From Palaemon carinicauda (Eukaryota > Arthropoda > Malacostraca > Decapoda > Palaemonidae), in NCBI RefSeq assembly GCF_036898095.1, contig NC_090744.1:10994177-11058176 (forward strand): 64,000 nt of DNA, given 5' to 3'. Both the position numbers and the translations under genes were made by a program. The notes under the pieces are model-generated. The model saw only the letters and a list, made by a program, of their open reading frames with translations, ran no database searches and had not been told where the DNA came from. Of the stretch, positions 49,905 through 60,330 are shown piece after piece (position 1 is the first letter of the stretch; each line of letters begins with the position of its first letter).

Positions 49905-50225
49905 TGAAGCAGCTAATAGTTAAGTAGCACAGGCTCTTATTTGGAAAAAATAAAATTAGACCTCAAAAGTTCAAAATTGCTGCAAATATTTCTATGTTGA
50001 ACAGCCTGCCTAGTCTCTCCTTATAGTTTATAGATCTACGTTGTTAATGTTTTCAAAATATTTTATACTAATTGTTCATTAGTTATCTTTTTCATTTATT
50101 TCTTTATTTCCCTTCTTCACTAGGCTAATTTCCCTGTTGGAGCCCTCGGGCTTATAGCATCCTACTTTTCCAAATAGGGTTAAAGCTTAGCTAATAATAA
50201 TAATTACAATTACAATACCAATAAT
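49905..50225 (+). pseudogene. Second LINE 3' end with tail
   Basis: A short C-terminal coding remnant (ISMLNSLPSLSL-like at about 49990-50025) precedes the same 3' UTR and tail (CTGTTGGAGCCCTCGGGCTT, GGGTTAAAGCTTAGC) and an AATAAT microsatellite. It is 5' truncated and decayed. Confidence 0.7.
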
Positions 50226-50546
50226 AATGCTATTAATAATAATAGAAAAATATGTACAGGAATAGATGCAAAAATGTAAAGGGGAGCATATCAAAAGTAA
50301 AATAGGAGGAAATGAAACTATAAAATGAAGAATTCATAAAAAAATACCAATGCAAACATTTCCACTCTGCACTTGCTGTGGACAAGAAGTAGGGAAAAGA
50401 ATGCAGTACTGCATAACAAAATTATTTCTTGATGACCAAAATATACAAGAGCTACTCCTGAACAGTAGTGGGAGGAGCCTTACCATCTCAGGGGGAAAAG
50501 ATGAATGAAACTTTGACAGACTATTACCAAGATACAAATTGGATTA

Positions 50547-50743
50547 CTATAGTCCATTTCTTTTAGCGAGTCAGATTTGCACCGACTCGCAGGGGTGCCC
50601 TTTTAGCTCGGAAAAGTTTCCTGATCGCTGATTGGTTGGACAATCTAATTCTAACCAATCAGCGACCAGGAAACTTTTCCGAGCTAAAAGGGCACCGTTG
50701 CGAGTCGGAGCAAATATGAATCGCTAAAAGAAATGGACTATAG
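50547..50743. mobile_element. 197-bp palindromic foldback element, copy 1
   Basis: It is almost perfectly self-complementary along its whole length. It runs from CTATAGTCCATTTCTTTTAG to the inverse at 50743, with the arms meeting at CGCTGATTGGTT / AACCAATCAGCG around a ~15-nt loop. TA is duplicated at the ends if the termini are read as TAGTCC..GGACTA. It is non-coding. Arm differences are few. Confidence 0.9.
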
Positions 50744-50954
50744 GTGGGTACTTAAGTTATCCAACAGAAAAGACCTGCATTGAGAAACTGCCAAAATCAA
50801 CAATATTGGATGCCGAGACAAAAACACGATTTATACAGTACTATGAACTTCATCAGTAAACTTCAGACTACTTATTTTAGATCAATAAAAAGTAGCGGTA
50901 AAGAGTACGGAAGTATTATAGCCATGTAGAATGTCACTTTAGGTTCACAATAAA

Positions 50955-51225
50955 TATTTCCAATATAAACTATAAAAACTTTAACAAAACAACATGAAGA
51001 GAAATAAGAATAGTGTGCTCGAGTGTACCCTCAAGCAAGAGAACTCTAACCCAAGAGACAGTGGAAGACCATGGTACAGAGGCTATGGCACTATCTAAGA
51101 CTAGAGAACAATGGTTTGATTTTGGAGTGTCCTTCAACTAGAAGAGCTGATTAACATAGCAAAAGTCTCTCTTCTACCCTTACCAAGAGGAAAGTAGCCA
51201 CTGAACAATTACAGTGCGGTAGTTA
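50955..51225 (-). mobile_element. Fragment of the non-coding dispersed element (no tail)
   Basis: The reverse complement matches 39540-39810 (AGTGGCTACTTTCCTCTTGG, GTAAGCAGCTCTTCTAG-like, GGTACACTCGAGCACAC). The (TAA)n tail is missing here. It abuts the RTE relic at 51231. Confidence 0.75.
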
Positions 51226-51230
51226 AATAG

Positions 51231-52994
51231 GGAGGCAGATATAATTGCTGTTGTAGGTGTTGAGGTGCCAGTGATGGGAGATGAGGATGAGAGAGAGATT
51301 ACAAGATAATCAAGTGAGGACAGCACAGGATGAAATGAGAGTAGGAAAAGCATCTGGTATGGATGGTGTGAGAACTGAGATGTTGAAGGAAGGGGGTTTG
51401 ACTGTACTTGAATGGTTGGTGAGATTGTTTAATGTGTGTTTTGTGTTGTCAATGGTACCAGTAGATTGAGTTTGTGGGTGTATTGTACCACTATACAGTG
51501 AACCCTCGCTACTTCGCGGTTCGACCATCGCGGATTCACCACTTCGCGGATTTTTTTCATAACCCATATATATATACATATTGGTAATAACAAAATCAAC
51601 ATACTGTACTGAATAATCAATATAATCGATGCAAAAACTAACCTATACACAGATGTGTACAGTAAATGCGTTTGTTTCTTCATTATGATCAGAGAAACGT
51701 AAACAAAACATTGGTTGCCTTTTTTTATCGTGCTTTTTGGCGTGTTTAGGAAACGCATGATATAAAATCGCCTTTAATATTTGTGCCTGTTTTAGTTTAG
51801 GGTACTGTAGTACATGCATTAAGTGTTCTGTACATTAAAGGGTAGTTTGTTAACAGTACTACGTACAAGGGAAGGTTTAAAAGTCTGAATATACATGTTA
51901 AATAAATAGGTAAATATGGTGTCACTACTTCGCGGATTTTCACCTATCGCGGCCGGGTCTGGAACCTATCTACCGCGATAAACGAGGGTTCACTGTATAA
52001 GGGTAAGGAAGATGTGCATGAGTGTTGTAATTCAAGGGGTATTAGTTTGTTGAGTGTGGTGGGAAAAGTGTATGGTAGAGTACTGATTGATACGATTAAG
52101 GATAAAACAGAGAATGCATTCTTAGAAGTACAGGGTGGTTTTAGAAGAGGTAGGGGGTTGTATGAATCAGATTTTTACTGTTAGGCAGATATGCGAGAAA
52201 TATCTAGCAAAAGGTAACGAGGTGTATGTTGCGTTTATGGATCTGGAGAAAGCGTATGATAGAGCTGATAGGGAAGCAGTGTGGAATGTGATGTTATATG
52301 GAGTTGGCGGAAGGTTGTTGCAAGCAGTGAAAAGTTTCTACAAAGGTAGTAAAGCATGTGTTAGCATAGGATATGAAGTGTGCAATTGGTTTCCGGTGAG
52401 AGTGGGACCGAGACAGGGATGTGTGATGTCGCCGTGGTTGTTTAACCTGTATGTTGGAGTGGTGAGAGAGATGAATGCTTGAGTGCTTGGACGAGGATTG
52501 AAACTGGTAGACGAGAATGACCATGAATGGGAGGTAAATCAGTTGTTGTTTGCGGATGATACTGTACTGGTTGCAGACGCGGAAGAGAAGCTTGGCCAAT
52601 TAGTGACAGAATTTGGAAGGGTGTGTGAGAGAAGGAAGTTGAGAGTTAATGTGGGTAAGAATAAGGTTATGAGATGTACGAGAAGGGAAGGTGGTGCGAG
52701 GTTGAATGTCATGTTGAATGGAGAGTTACTTGAGGAGGTGGATCAGTTTAAATACTTGGGGTCTGTTGTTGCAGCAAATGGGAGTAGAAGCAGATGTGTG
52801 TCAGGGAGTGAATGAAGGTTGCAAAGCGTTGGGGGCAGTTAAGGGGGTAGTAAAAAATAGAGGGTTGGGCATGAATGTAAAGAGTTGTGTATGAGAAAGT
52901 GATTGTCCCAATTGTGATGTATGGATCGGAGTTGTGGGGAATGAAAGTGACGGAGAGACAGAAATTGAATGTGTTTGAGATGATATGTCTAAGG
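51231..52994 (+). pseudogene. RTE-like RT relic, interrupted by a 500-bp MITE
   Basis: It matches the open copy at 53.8-56.1 kb throughout, from the ADIIAVVGVEVPVMGDEDE region, through KASGMDGVRTEMLKEGG, the MITE at 51496-51995, YKGKEDVHECCNSRGI, MDLEKAYDRAD, GPRQGCVMSPWLFNLY and FADDTVLVADAEEK (52550-52592), to the FEMICLR region at 52990. Several single-base indels (near 52145, 52460, 52790 and 52885) and stops make it inactive. The 3' end is replaced by a hAT-like terminus. Confidence 0.92.
51496..51995. mobile_element. 500-bp TA-flanked pogo/mariner-like MITE
   Basis: The left end is CAGTGAACCCTCGCTACTTC and the right end is the inverse of CAGTGAACCCTCGTTTATCG, identical over the first 13 bases. 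TA is present just outside both ends. The uninterrupted RTE copy has CCACTATATAAGGG at 55141-55160 (minus strand). Removing the element and one TA here restores exactly that. Internal CGCGGATTTT motifs repeat. No transposase frame. Confidence 0.95.
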
Positions 52995-53110
52995 CAGTGG
53001 TTCTTAACCCCTGGGTCGAGACCCAAATTTGGGTCGCCTAGCCATTTAAATGGGTCATCAAGGATTTGTGGACTTCCTATTTTCCCAATATTCCTATTCA
53101 AAATAGTATC
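52995..53110. mobile_element. hAT-like terminus
   Basis: CAGTGGTTCTTAACCCCTGG starting at 52995 matches the widely shared hAT terminal repeat style (CAGNGGTTCTYAA). It interrupts the RTE coding frame. No matching inverted end is seen before 53541, so the right limit is unknown and the element may be truncated. Confidence 0.55.
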
Positions 53111-53540
53111 AAAGTATTAATCCTGAATGTAGATGTCTTAAATCATTATCATCTAATGTTAAGCAAAACATTGAGACAGACTATTTGATTGAGGTAGCTT
53201 AGCTAGTAATAACAATAATAATCAAGACAAGAACAGTTATGAACTCAGGGTCAGCCAGGGGTAAAATGGCAGGACCAAGAGAAGTTGATATTGCCACAAA
53301 GACGATTTACCAGAAGATTGATACCTGAAGAATGCAGCAGTTTCCAAAAGAATATAACCAATGAAACCATAGGGATAGAAAGCAGCATAAAACAAAAGAT
53401 CTGTGTCATGGGGTTGGACATATTTCTATTTAGGGGATCAGATATATTACTGTATTAAATTTTGGATGATTATTGATCCCATTTCTCTTTAGATGAGGAA
53501 AATTTCAAATCAGGATGGTACGGCGATTCCTTAAGATATA
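53111..53540. other. No gene recognised; may be interior of the hAT-like element
   Basis: No terminal inverted repeat, domain or strong open frame is seen. A short AATAATAAT run lies at 53207-53223. Confidence 0.35.
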
Positions 53541-53559
53541 CTATAGTCCATTTCTTTTA

Positions 53560-56096
53560 CATACATACATATACCAAAGGCACTTCCCCCAATTTTGGGG
53601 GGTAGCCGACAACAACAAGAAACAAAACAAAAAGGGGGACCCCTACTCTCTACGTTCCTCCAGCCTAACCAGGGACTCAGCCGAGTTCAGCTGGTACTGC
53701 TAGGGTGCCACAGCCCAACCTCCCACATTTCCACCACAGATGAAGCTTCATACTGCTGAGTCCCCTACTGCTGCTACCTCCGCGGTCATCTAAGGCACCG
53801 GAGGAAGCAGCAGGGCCTACCGGAACTGCGTCACAATCGCTCGCCATTCATTCCTATTTCTAGCACGCTCTCTTGCCTCTCTCACATCTATCCTCCTATC
53901 ACCCAGAGCTTTCTTCACACCATCCATCCACCCAAACCTTGGCCTTCCTCTTGTACTTCTCCCATCAACTCTTGCATTCATCACCTTCTTTAGCAGACAG
54001 CCATTTTCCATTCTCTCAACATGGCCAAACCACCTCAACACATTCATATCCACTCTAGCCGCTAACTCATTTCTTACACCCGTTCTCACCCTCACCACTT
54101 CGTTCCTAACCCTATCTACTCGAGATACACCAGCCATACTCCTCAGACACTTCATCTCAAACACATTCAATTTCTGTCTCTCCATCACTTTCATTCCCCA
54201 CAACTCCGATCCATACATCACAGTTGGGACAATCACTTTCTCATATAGAACTCTCTTTACATTCATGCCCAATCCTCTATTTTTTACTACTCCCTTAACT
54301 GCCCCCAACACTTTGCAACCTTCATTCACTCTCTGACGTACATCTGCTTCCACTCCACCATTTGCTGCAACAACAGACCCCAAGTACTTAAACTGATCCA
54401 CCTCCTCAAGTAACTCTCCATTCAACATGACATTCAACCTTGCACCACCTTCCCTTCTCGTACATCTCATAACCTTACTCTTACCCACATTAACTCTCAA
54501 CTTCCTTCTCTCACACACCCTTCCAAATTCTGTCACTAGTCGGTCAAGCTTCTCTTCTGTGTCTGCTACCAGTACAGTATCATCCGCAAACAACAACTGA
54601 TTTACCTCCCATTCATGATCATTCTCGCCTAACAGTTTTAATCCTCGTCCAAGCACTCTAGCATTCACCTCTCTCACCACTCCATCAACATACAAGTTAA
54701 ACAACCAGGGCGACATCACACATCCCTGTCTCAGCCCCACTCTCACCGGAAACCAATCGCTCACCTCCTTTCCTATTCTAACACATGCTTTACTACCTGT
54801 GTAGAAACTTTTCACTGCTTGCAACAACCTTCCACCAACTCCAAATAACCTCATCACATTCCACATTGCTTCCCTATCAACTCTATCATATGCTTTCTCC
54901 AGATCCATAAACGCAACATACACCTCCTTACCTTTTGCTAAATATTTCTCGCATATCTGCCTAACTGTAAAAATCTGATTCATACAACCCCTACCTCTTC
55001 TAAAACCACCCTGTACTTCCAAGATTGCATTCTCTGTTTTATCCTTAATCCTATTAATCAGTATTCTACCATACACTTTTCCAACTACACTCAACAAACT
55101 AATACCTCTTGAATTACAACACTCATACACATCTCCCTTACCCTTATATAGTGGTACAATACATGCACAGACCCAATCTACTGGTACCATTGACAACACA
55201 AAACACACATTAAACAATCTCACCAACCATTCAAGTACAGTCACACCCCCTTCCTTCAACATCTCAGCTTTCACACCATCCATACCCGATGCTTTTCCTA
55301 CTCTCGTTTCATCTAGTGCCCTCCTCACTTCCTCTATTGTAATCTCTCTCTCATTCTCATCTCCCATCACTGGCACCTCAACACCTGGAACCGCAATTAT
55401 ATCTGCCTCCCTATCATCCTCAACATTCAGCAAACTTTCAAAATATTCCGCCCACCTTTTCCTTGCCTCCTCTCCTTTTAACAACCTTCCATTTCCATCT
55501 TTCACTGTCTCTTCAATTCTTGCGCCGGCCTTCCTTACTCTCTTCACTTCTTTCCAAAACTTCTTCTTATTCTCTTCATATGACTGACCCAGTCCCTGAC
55601 CCCACCTCAGGTCAGCTGCCCTCTTTGCCTCACGTACCTTGCGCTTTACTTCCACCTTTTGCTCTCTATATTTTTCATACTTCTCTATACTATTACTCTG
55701 CAGCCATTCTTCAAAAGCCCTCTTTTTCTCTTCCACTTTTACCTTCACTCCTTCATTCCACCATTCACTGCCCTTCCTCATGCTGCCTCCAACAACCTTC
55801 TTGCCACATACATCACTTGCAATCCCAACAAAATTTTCTTTTGCTAACTTCCACTCCTCCTCTAAATTACCAGTTTCTCTTACTCTCACCTCGTCATATG
55901 CCATTTTCAACCTTTCCTGATATTTACTTTTTACCCCCGGTTTTATTAGCTCTTCAACCCTCACTAGTTCCCTTTTACATCCACCTACTCTATTCCCCCA
56001 CTCTTTTGCTACAACTAATTTTCCTTCCACCAAAAAATGATCAGACATACCGTTAGCCATACCCCTAAACACGTGCACGTCTTTCAATCTTCCAAA
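53560..56096 (-). mobile_element. 5'-truncated RTE-like retrotransposon with target duplication
   Basis: 2,537 bp on the minus strand. The 3' end has the (CATA)n tail (53560-53573) preceded by TCGGCTACCCCCCAAAATTG-type sequence. The 5' end is cut within the endonuclease coding region. The 11-bp target duplication on both sides shows a standard target-primed insertion. The 3' UTR is about 240 bp. Confidence 0.92.
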
Positions 56097-56099
56097 CAT
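53817..56099 (-). CDS. RTE-like reverse transcriptase, open frame, endonuclease missing
   Basis: The frame has 760 codons and no interruption. It starts with the tail of an endonuclease (SDHFLVEGKL) and a basic linker with KKFWKEVKR. The reverse transcriptase follows: IVPLYKGKGDVYECCNSRGI, VQGGFRRGRGCMNQ, FMDLEKAYDRVDR (about 54885-54920), GLRQGCVMSPWLFNLY, FADDTVLVAD (54560-54590) and MYGSELWGMK. A C-terminal region with VLRWFGHVERM and GRSTRGRPRFGWMDGVKKAL ends at TAG 53817-53819. The ATG at 56097-56099 is not native: it lies in the target duplication and the element is 5' truncated, so translation from it would be accidental. Probably a recent, immobile copy. Confidence 0.9.
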   Translation of the reverse strand: MFGRLKDVHVFRGMANGMSDHFLVEGKLVVAKEWGNRVGGCKRELVRVEELIKPGVKSKYQERLKMAYDEVRVRETGNLEEEWKLAKENFVGIASDVCGKKVVGGSMRKGSEWWNEGVKVKVEEKKRAFEEWLQSNSIEKYEKYREQKVEVKRKVREAKRAADLRWGQGLGQSYEENKKKFWKEVKRVRKAGARIEETVKDGNGRLLKGEEARKRWAEYFESLLNVEDDREADIIAVPGVEVPVMGDENEREITIEEVRRALDETRVGKASGMDGVKAEMLKEGGVTVLEWLVRLFNVCFVLSMVPVDWVCACIVPLYKGKGDVYECCNSRGISLLSVVGKVYGRILINRIKDKTENAILEVQGGFRRGRGCMNQIFTVRQICEKYLAKGKEVYVAFMDLEKAYDRVDREAMWNVMRLFGVGGRLLQAVKSFYTGSKACVRIGKEVSDWFPVRVGLRQGCVMSPWLFNLYVDGVVREVNARVLGRGLKLLGENDHEWEVNQLLFADDTVLVADTEEKLDRLVTEFGRVCERRKLRVNVGKSKVMRCTRREGGARLNVMLNGELLEEVDQFKYLGSVVAANGGVEADVRQRVNEGCKVLGAVKGVVKNRGLGMNVKRVLYEKVIVPTVMYGSELWGMKVMERQKLNVFEMKCLRSMAGVSRVDRVRNEVVRVRTGVRNELAARVDMNVLRWFGHVERMENGCLLKKVMNARVDGRSTRGRPRFGWMDGVKKALGDRRIDVREARERARNRNEWRAIVTQFR

Positions 56100-56594
56100 T
56101 TCTTTTAGCGATGCATATTTGCACCAACTCGCGGCGGTGCCCTTTTAGCTCGGAAAAGTTTCCGGATCGCTGATTGGTTGGACAAGATCATTCTAACCAA
56201 TCAGCGATCCGGAAACTTTTCCGAGCTAAAAGGGCACCGCCGCGAGTCGGTGCAAATATGCATCACTAAAAGAAATGGACTATAGACGCACATGACTCAA
56301 CATCATATCTTGCATGCTGTCCGAGGAGCAGTCAAACCAAGGCGAGGAAGATTGGAAGATTATAGGCCAAAATATCACTGTTTATACTGCTCAAGTAATC
56401 ACCCTTAAATACAAGTTTAGAGAAACCAGATAGATTTCTAAAGTAATCACCCACCATATTGTGGTTCACCTATTGATTTCTCAGTAAATCTTGGATTTAT
56501 GAATAACTGTAAATCTATATCACGGACGTCTCTTTATATACCCACTATTTTATTGTAAATTGACTTTATTGGGTTTATAAAAGCTTAAACAAAT

Positions 56595-57290
56595 ATGAAA
56601 AATTATAAAGAAAAAAGAAAAACATCTTTGATATCTGCATGTACTTTACACCTTTCACAGAGGGACTTGGAACATAACACTGAGATGGCTGAAAGATTAC
56701 TGTACTGTGCTGTGGAATTAAAAGATACCTTTACTTTACCCACTAAAATAAAGGGTGAGAGAGAAAAAAATGCTGTTGGACCAACATAAGAAAATAATAA
56801 CCGAATGTGATACAGAAGGTAAATTGAACATTAATTCCAGATTAACCAACAAATTAAAATGGAGGGCAGTATTCAGAACCGGGCGTCCAAAATACTTAAG
56901 AGAATTGTTACACATTGCACAACCAACAAATTGTGTCGACACGAAAATAATTACAGATGGCTTTAAACTGTTGGAACCTAGATTTATGTCTACTTTAGGC
57001 TCCAGAGCCTTTAAATATTTGGCCTGAAGACTATATAATAAGCTCCACGAAACATTCGAATGATTGAAGACATTAAGGCTTTCAAGAGGAAACTGATGAC
57101 TTTCTTATTTCATAAGTCTTTTGACAGTGACGATTCAACAGTAAATTAACAATATGCAATACGAAATGTTAAATACTCTGAACGAACAGGTTAAACGACA
57201 GTGGAGGTCCTGTAGAGAGTGGGGTTCCCCTGCTGTATGGGACGGGCAAAGCAGCCATCAAAGTAAAGTAAAAGTAAGTAAAGAAACAGT
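56595..57290 (+). pseudogene. LINE C-terminal fragment and 3' UTR (CR1/L2/Jockey-like)
   Basis: Coding begins about 56600 (ACTLHLSQRDLEHNTEMAER). It continues in shifted frames with LKWRAVFRTGRPKYLRELLH (56859-56918) and EPRFMSTLGSRAFKYLA (56980-57025), then, after a one-base shift near 57058, MIEDIKAFKRKLMTFLFHKS to TAA near 57148. The closing part is a common LINE RT C-terminus. The 3' UTR ends with CAGTGGAGGTCCTGTAGAGAG and an AAAGT-type tail. A second 3' fragment is at 63600-63765. Confidence 0.75.
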
Positions 57291-59049
57291 TCTAGCTCAA
57301 GGTTAACCAAAAGTGGATTATTTTGTATAAAAATTGCACCATAACATCTAAAAGCGTTGGTACAAATAAGACAACCACCACTATGCAAGGATGCAAATTA
57401 ATGAGGAAAACAATGTTGCTGGTGTCTATAACAATACAGCATGACAGGAGAAGATGGAAGTCTTTGAGGTCACAGAGGAAAAGGTTCATTATAAGGGTGA
57501 TGTATCTGGACATTGCCAACTTACAAAAGGAATGAAGCTCCCAAGAGAATACCTTCAATTGAGAGTTGACAGAAACACACATGTAACACCCAAGTACTGT
57601 ATTGCTTAATAAAAGAAAAATTTCAATTAAGTTCAAAATAGTAATGTTACATTAAGAGTGGCACTTCTCAATGGTAACGAGGATCAAATGGAAAGAATTA
57701 AAAGTTGAAAGGCAAAAATATGAATAATATATTGCCAACTACTTTGGACCAAGCACCTTCAATAATGAACTAGGAGAAGTTTATCCAAACTGGCTTAATC
57801 TTCATTTATAGGGCAATCACACAAAAGACTGCCAGGTATAAAACCCCTAAACATTTCACATTACCAACTGAATAGTCAACAAAAAGGAAACCAAGTGAAA
57901 TAAAAAGTTGATCAAGAAAGAACCTGGAAAGACAAGATAAAAAATTTTCAAGACTATATGAGTCTTTGGATCACACTGACAGATATGATTTATGAATTTC
58001 TGCTATATAAGACAATACTGGGGTCTGTGAACCCATTTCCAGTGCAGGAAAACTGAGCAGCTATGATAAACAGTAAAGGGTAAGAGACTGGACAGCAAAG
58101 ACGGAAGAAAGGAACCTGGAATTGAGATAAAGTAGAACGATATATAGAAGGTGCCAATGGAATGCTGCAAAGACTTAAGCAATGCCTACAGTGCCCTGGA
58201 GGAGGGGCACTGATGGCACAACCCTCCAACAAATGGAAATATGCGTCAACATGGCAGTCGAGATATCAATTCTATAGTAAACTGGAAGGGAAATGATATT
58301 GCCATTGTAGCTTAGGAGCTGTGATTTGTGATACAGAATTTCAGCTATAAGACCCAGAGCTCTAAATGGGGAGATCCTTCAGAGCAGAGGTGCAAACTTA
58401 GGAGGAAATCCCCGCTGTTATATAATTAAGTTTAAAGACATCTGATAAAGAGGAGAAATTGTGAAAGGAAGTATGGTGCAGCCAATATCCAAAAGGACCC
58501 TTGTAACATGCAGTGCTATGATACTGGACCCGCACGAGGCTAAGAGATAAAAATAATTTACCTTAAATACTCGCCTAATACAATGAAATAAACAGCCTAT
58601 GATTGTTTGGAACTAATATTAAGATTGCTTTGAAAATTAATTCCCTCCTCACTAAAGTAACTTTTATATTCTATATAATATACAGTATTACACTTTACCA
58701 GAGCATTAAAATGCACAACCACCTACCAGTGCTTAATCAAACATGAATTAAAGAATATTAACTACTCCACCAGCAGATTCAAGGCAGAAATCCACGGTTC
58801 CTCCCCCTCGAGAAGCTTTGGCTTCTTCCTCCTCTCCTCTGAAGAGGGAGTGAGGAGTTCCTCATCAGCGGAAGCTCAGCATAGTCGTTCCGCTTCCAAA
58901 AGCTTGATAGTGTATAGATCTGAAAGTAAATAAATTTTTATTCCAAATATTACATGTACAGTATATTGCTAAGTGATTTACATAATTTATAAAGAAAAAA
59001 TAGCAATTTCTTCACACAGACCTCATATGACATTTTTGTTTTAATTTGT
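57291..59049. other. No gene recognised
   Basis: AT-rich with several random-looking short frames. One weak exon candidate on the minus strand (58752-58922) is listed separately. Confidence 0.4.
58752..58922 (-). pseudogene. Weak candidate exon (minus strand)
   Basis: On the minus strand TTTATTTACTTTCAG, an excellent acceptor, ends near 58923. One frame gives DEELLTPSSEERRKKPKLLE and ends EPWISALNLLVE before a TAG, a plausible charged C-terminus. It has a TGA about 15 codons after the acceptor (TGC TGA, possibly from CGA). A second frame is open from the acceptor for about 45 codons. No family is recognised; it could be chance. Confidence 0.2.
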
Positions 59050-59296
59050 TTTTTCAAGCACATTTTGCAGTATATTTCTTTTAAATTGCTTTAACAGCCT
59101 TAATTTTCATCAGAGGGGGGTCAGATTGGTATCATTCTCTTGGAAAATGCCTGAAGTTTCTCAAAAAATTATCAAATATATGCAAAAAAAAATTCAAATA
59201 ACAGTTTTCTGCAAGGACGTACCGGTACGTCCATGCGGGTAAAGGGATGAGTTTTGTGGAACGTACCAGTACGTCCTTTGGGGGTAAAAGGGTTAA
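59050..59296. mobile_element. MITE copy 4, left end missing
   Basis: It matches MITE copies 1-3 from TTTTTTCAAGCACATTTTGC to GGGGGTAAAAGGG followed by TTAA (59293-59296). About 55 bp of the left end, including the left TTAA, is missing. Confidence 0.85.
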
Positions 59297-59360
59297 GGAC
59301 CAATTACTCGTCGTACATCAAGTTCCATTCAGTAAGATTAAATAATTTATCTCAAAGCTT

Positions 59361-59580
59361 GTATACCAGATGCAACCCTAGTTGGGAAATCAAGATGCTA
59401 AAAGCCCAAGGGCTCCAACAAGGAAAATAGCCTAGTGAGGAAAGGAAATAAAGGAAAGAATGTTGTGCCTAAGTGTACCCTCTAGCACAAGAACTCTAAC
59501 CCAAGACAGTGAAAAACCATGGTACAGAGACTACGGCATTACCCGAGACTAAGGAACAATGGTTTGATTTTCATACCTCA
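59361..59580 (-). mobile_element. Non-coding dispersed element, reversed fragment with tail
   Basis: The complement carries the tail motifs (AACCCTAGTTGGGAAATC, GGGCTCCAACAAGGAAAATA) and the body up to CAATGGTTTGATTTT. An internal deletion removes the T-rich part seen in 39780-39850. Confidence 0.75.
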
Positions 59581-59639
59581 CTCCATGTGAGGGACATATA
59601 TTGTTTTTCTTGAATGTTTCTTCACCTCCTGCTGCCAAA

Positions 59640-60075
59640 TCTTCCAATCAATTCATCTTGGTCATTGCTGGGCCAAATGACTTGAAATTTGGCACAGAGG
59701 TCGAGTGGGTAAATACCCAGATGAGTTTAAATTTTTTCTTTTGATACATACCAAAATTGGTTTTTTTGCCATTTTCTGACAAAAGAAATTATATTTTGGT
59801 CTCCTGTGCCCTGGTATTACAACCAAATGAATTGAAAATTGATACCGAGGTGCCCTAGATGAATACCAATAGAAAGTCTAAACATTTTTGGAACAAGTTT
59901 CTTCAAAATGTTTAATTTTGCAATTCTATTTCATTTTTAGACAAAACATTTACATTTTCGGCTCATGTGCCCTCACATGTAAACCAAATGATCTGAAATT
60001 TTGTATGATATATGTCCACAAGATGTAAGTCATTTTTTTTGTATGCATTACTTTAAAATGATTTTTAGAATTTTT
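59640..60075. repeat. Degenerate ~158-bp tandem repeat, three copies
   Basis: CAAATGACTTGAAATTTGG-like motifs recur at about 59667, 59826 and 59985, each preceded by a TGTGCCCT/TGGGC-type motif and followed by a T-rich segment. A further related motif occurs at 62777-62800 after the candidate gene. Divergence is high. Confidence 0.65.
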
Positions 60076-60104
60076 ACTCTTTATAGACCAAAAAATTGCA
60101 TTTT

Positions 60105-60330
60105 CTGGGCTCAATCCCTGTGCCGCCCAGTGAAATGCTCCTTAAGCACCATTTCAAAGGAATATAACTGCTAATATTACCAGAGAAAAAATGTATAGGA
60201 ATGCTAGGTTGAACTAGCTCGCTCACCTAATGGTGTCGGTATAGACTGGGGCGAAATACCAGAGGTCTCGTACCATTTAGACTTCTCCTCTTCGAAATCC
60301 CTCAATAGTGAGGTGCAGTTCAACCTCCCC
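60105..60330 (+). repeat. Dispersed repeat, copy 2
   Basis: Homologous to 41405-41660 (CTGGGCTCAATCCCTGTGCC, AGCACCATTTCAAAGG, TAGCTCGCTCACC, TTAGACTTCTCC). Small indels separate the copies. Confidence 0.75.

Larger units (their letters stand above)
53541..56285. mobile_element. 197-bp palindromic element, copy 2, split by an RTE insertion
   Basis: The left 19 bp (53541-53559) and right 178 bp (56108-56285) together give 197 bp, the length of copy 1, with the same termini CTATAGTCC..GGACTATAG and the same central hairpin. The interruption (53560-56096) is bounded by an 11-bp direct duplication CATTTCTTTTA (53549-53559 and 56097-56107). Confidence 0.92.
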
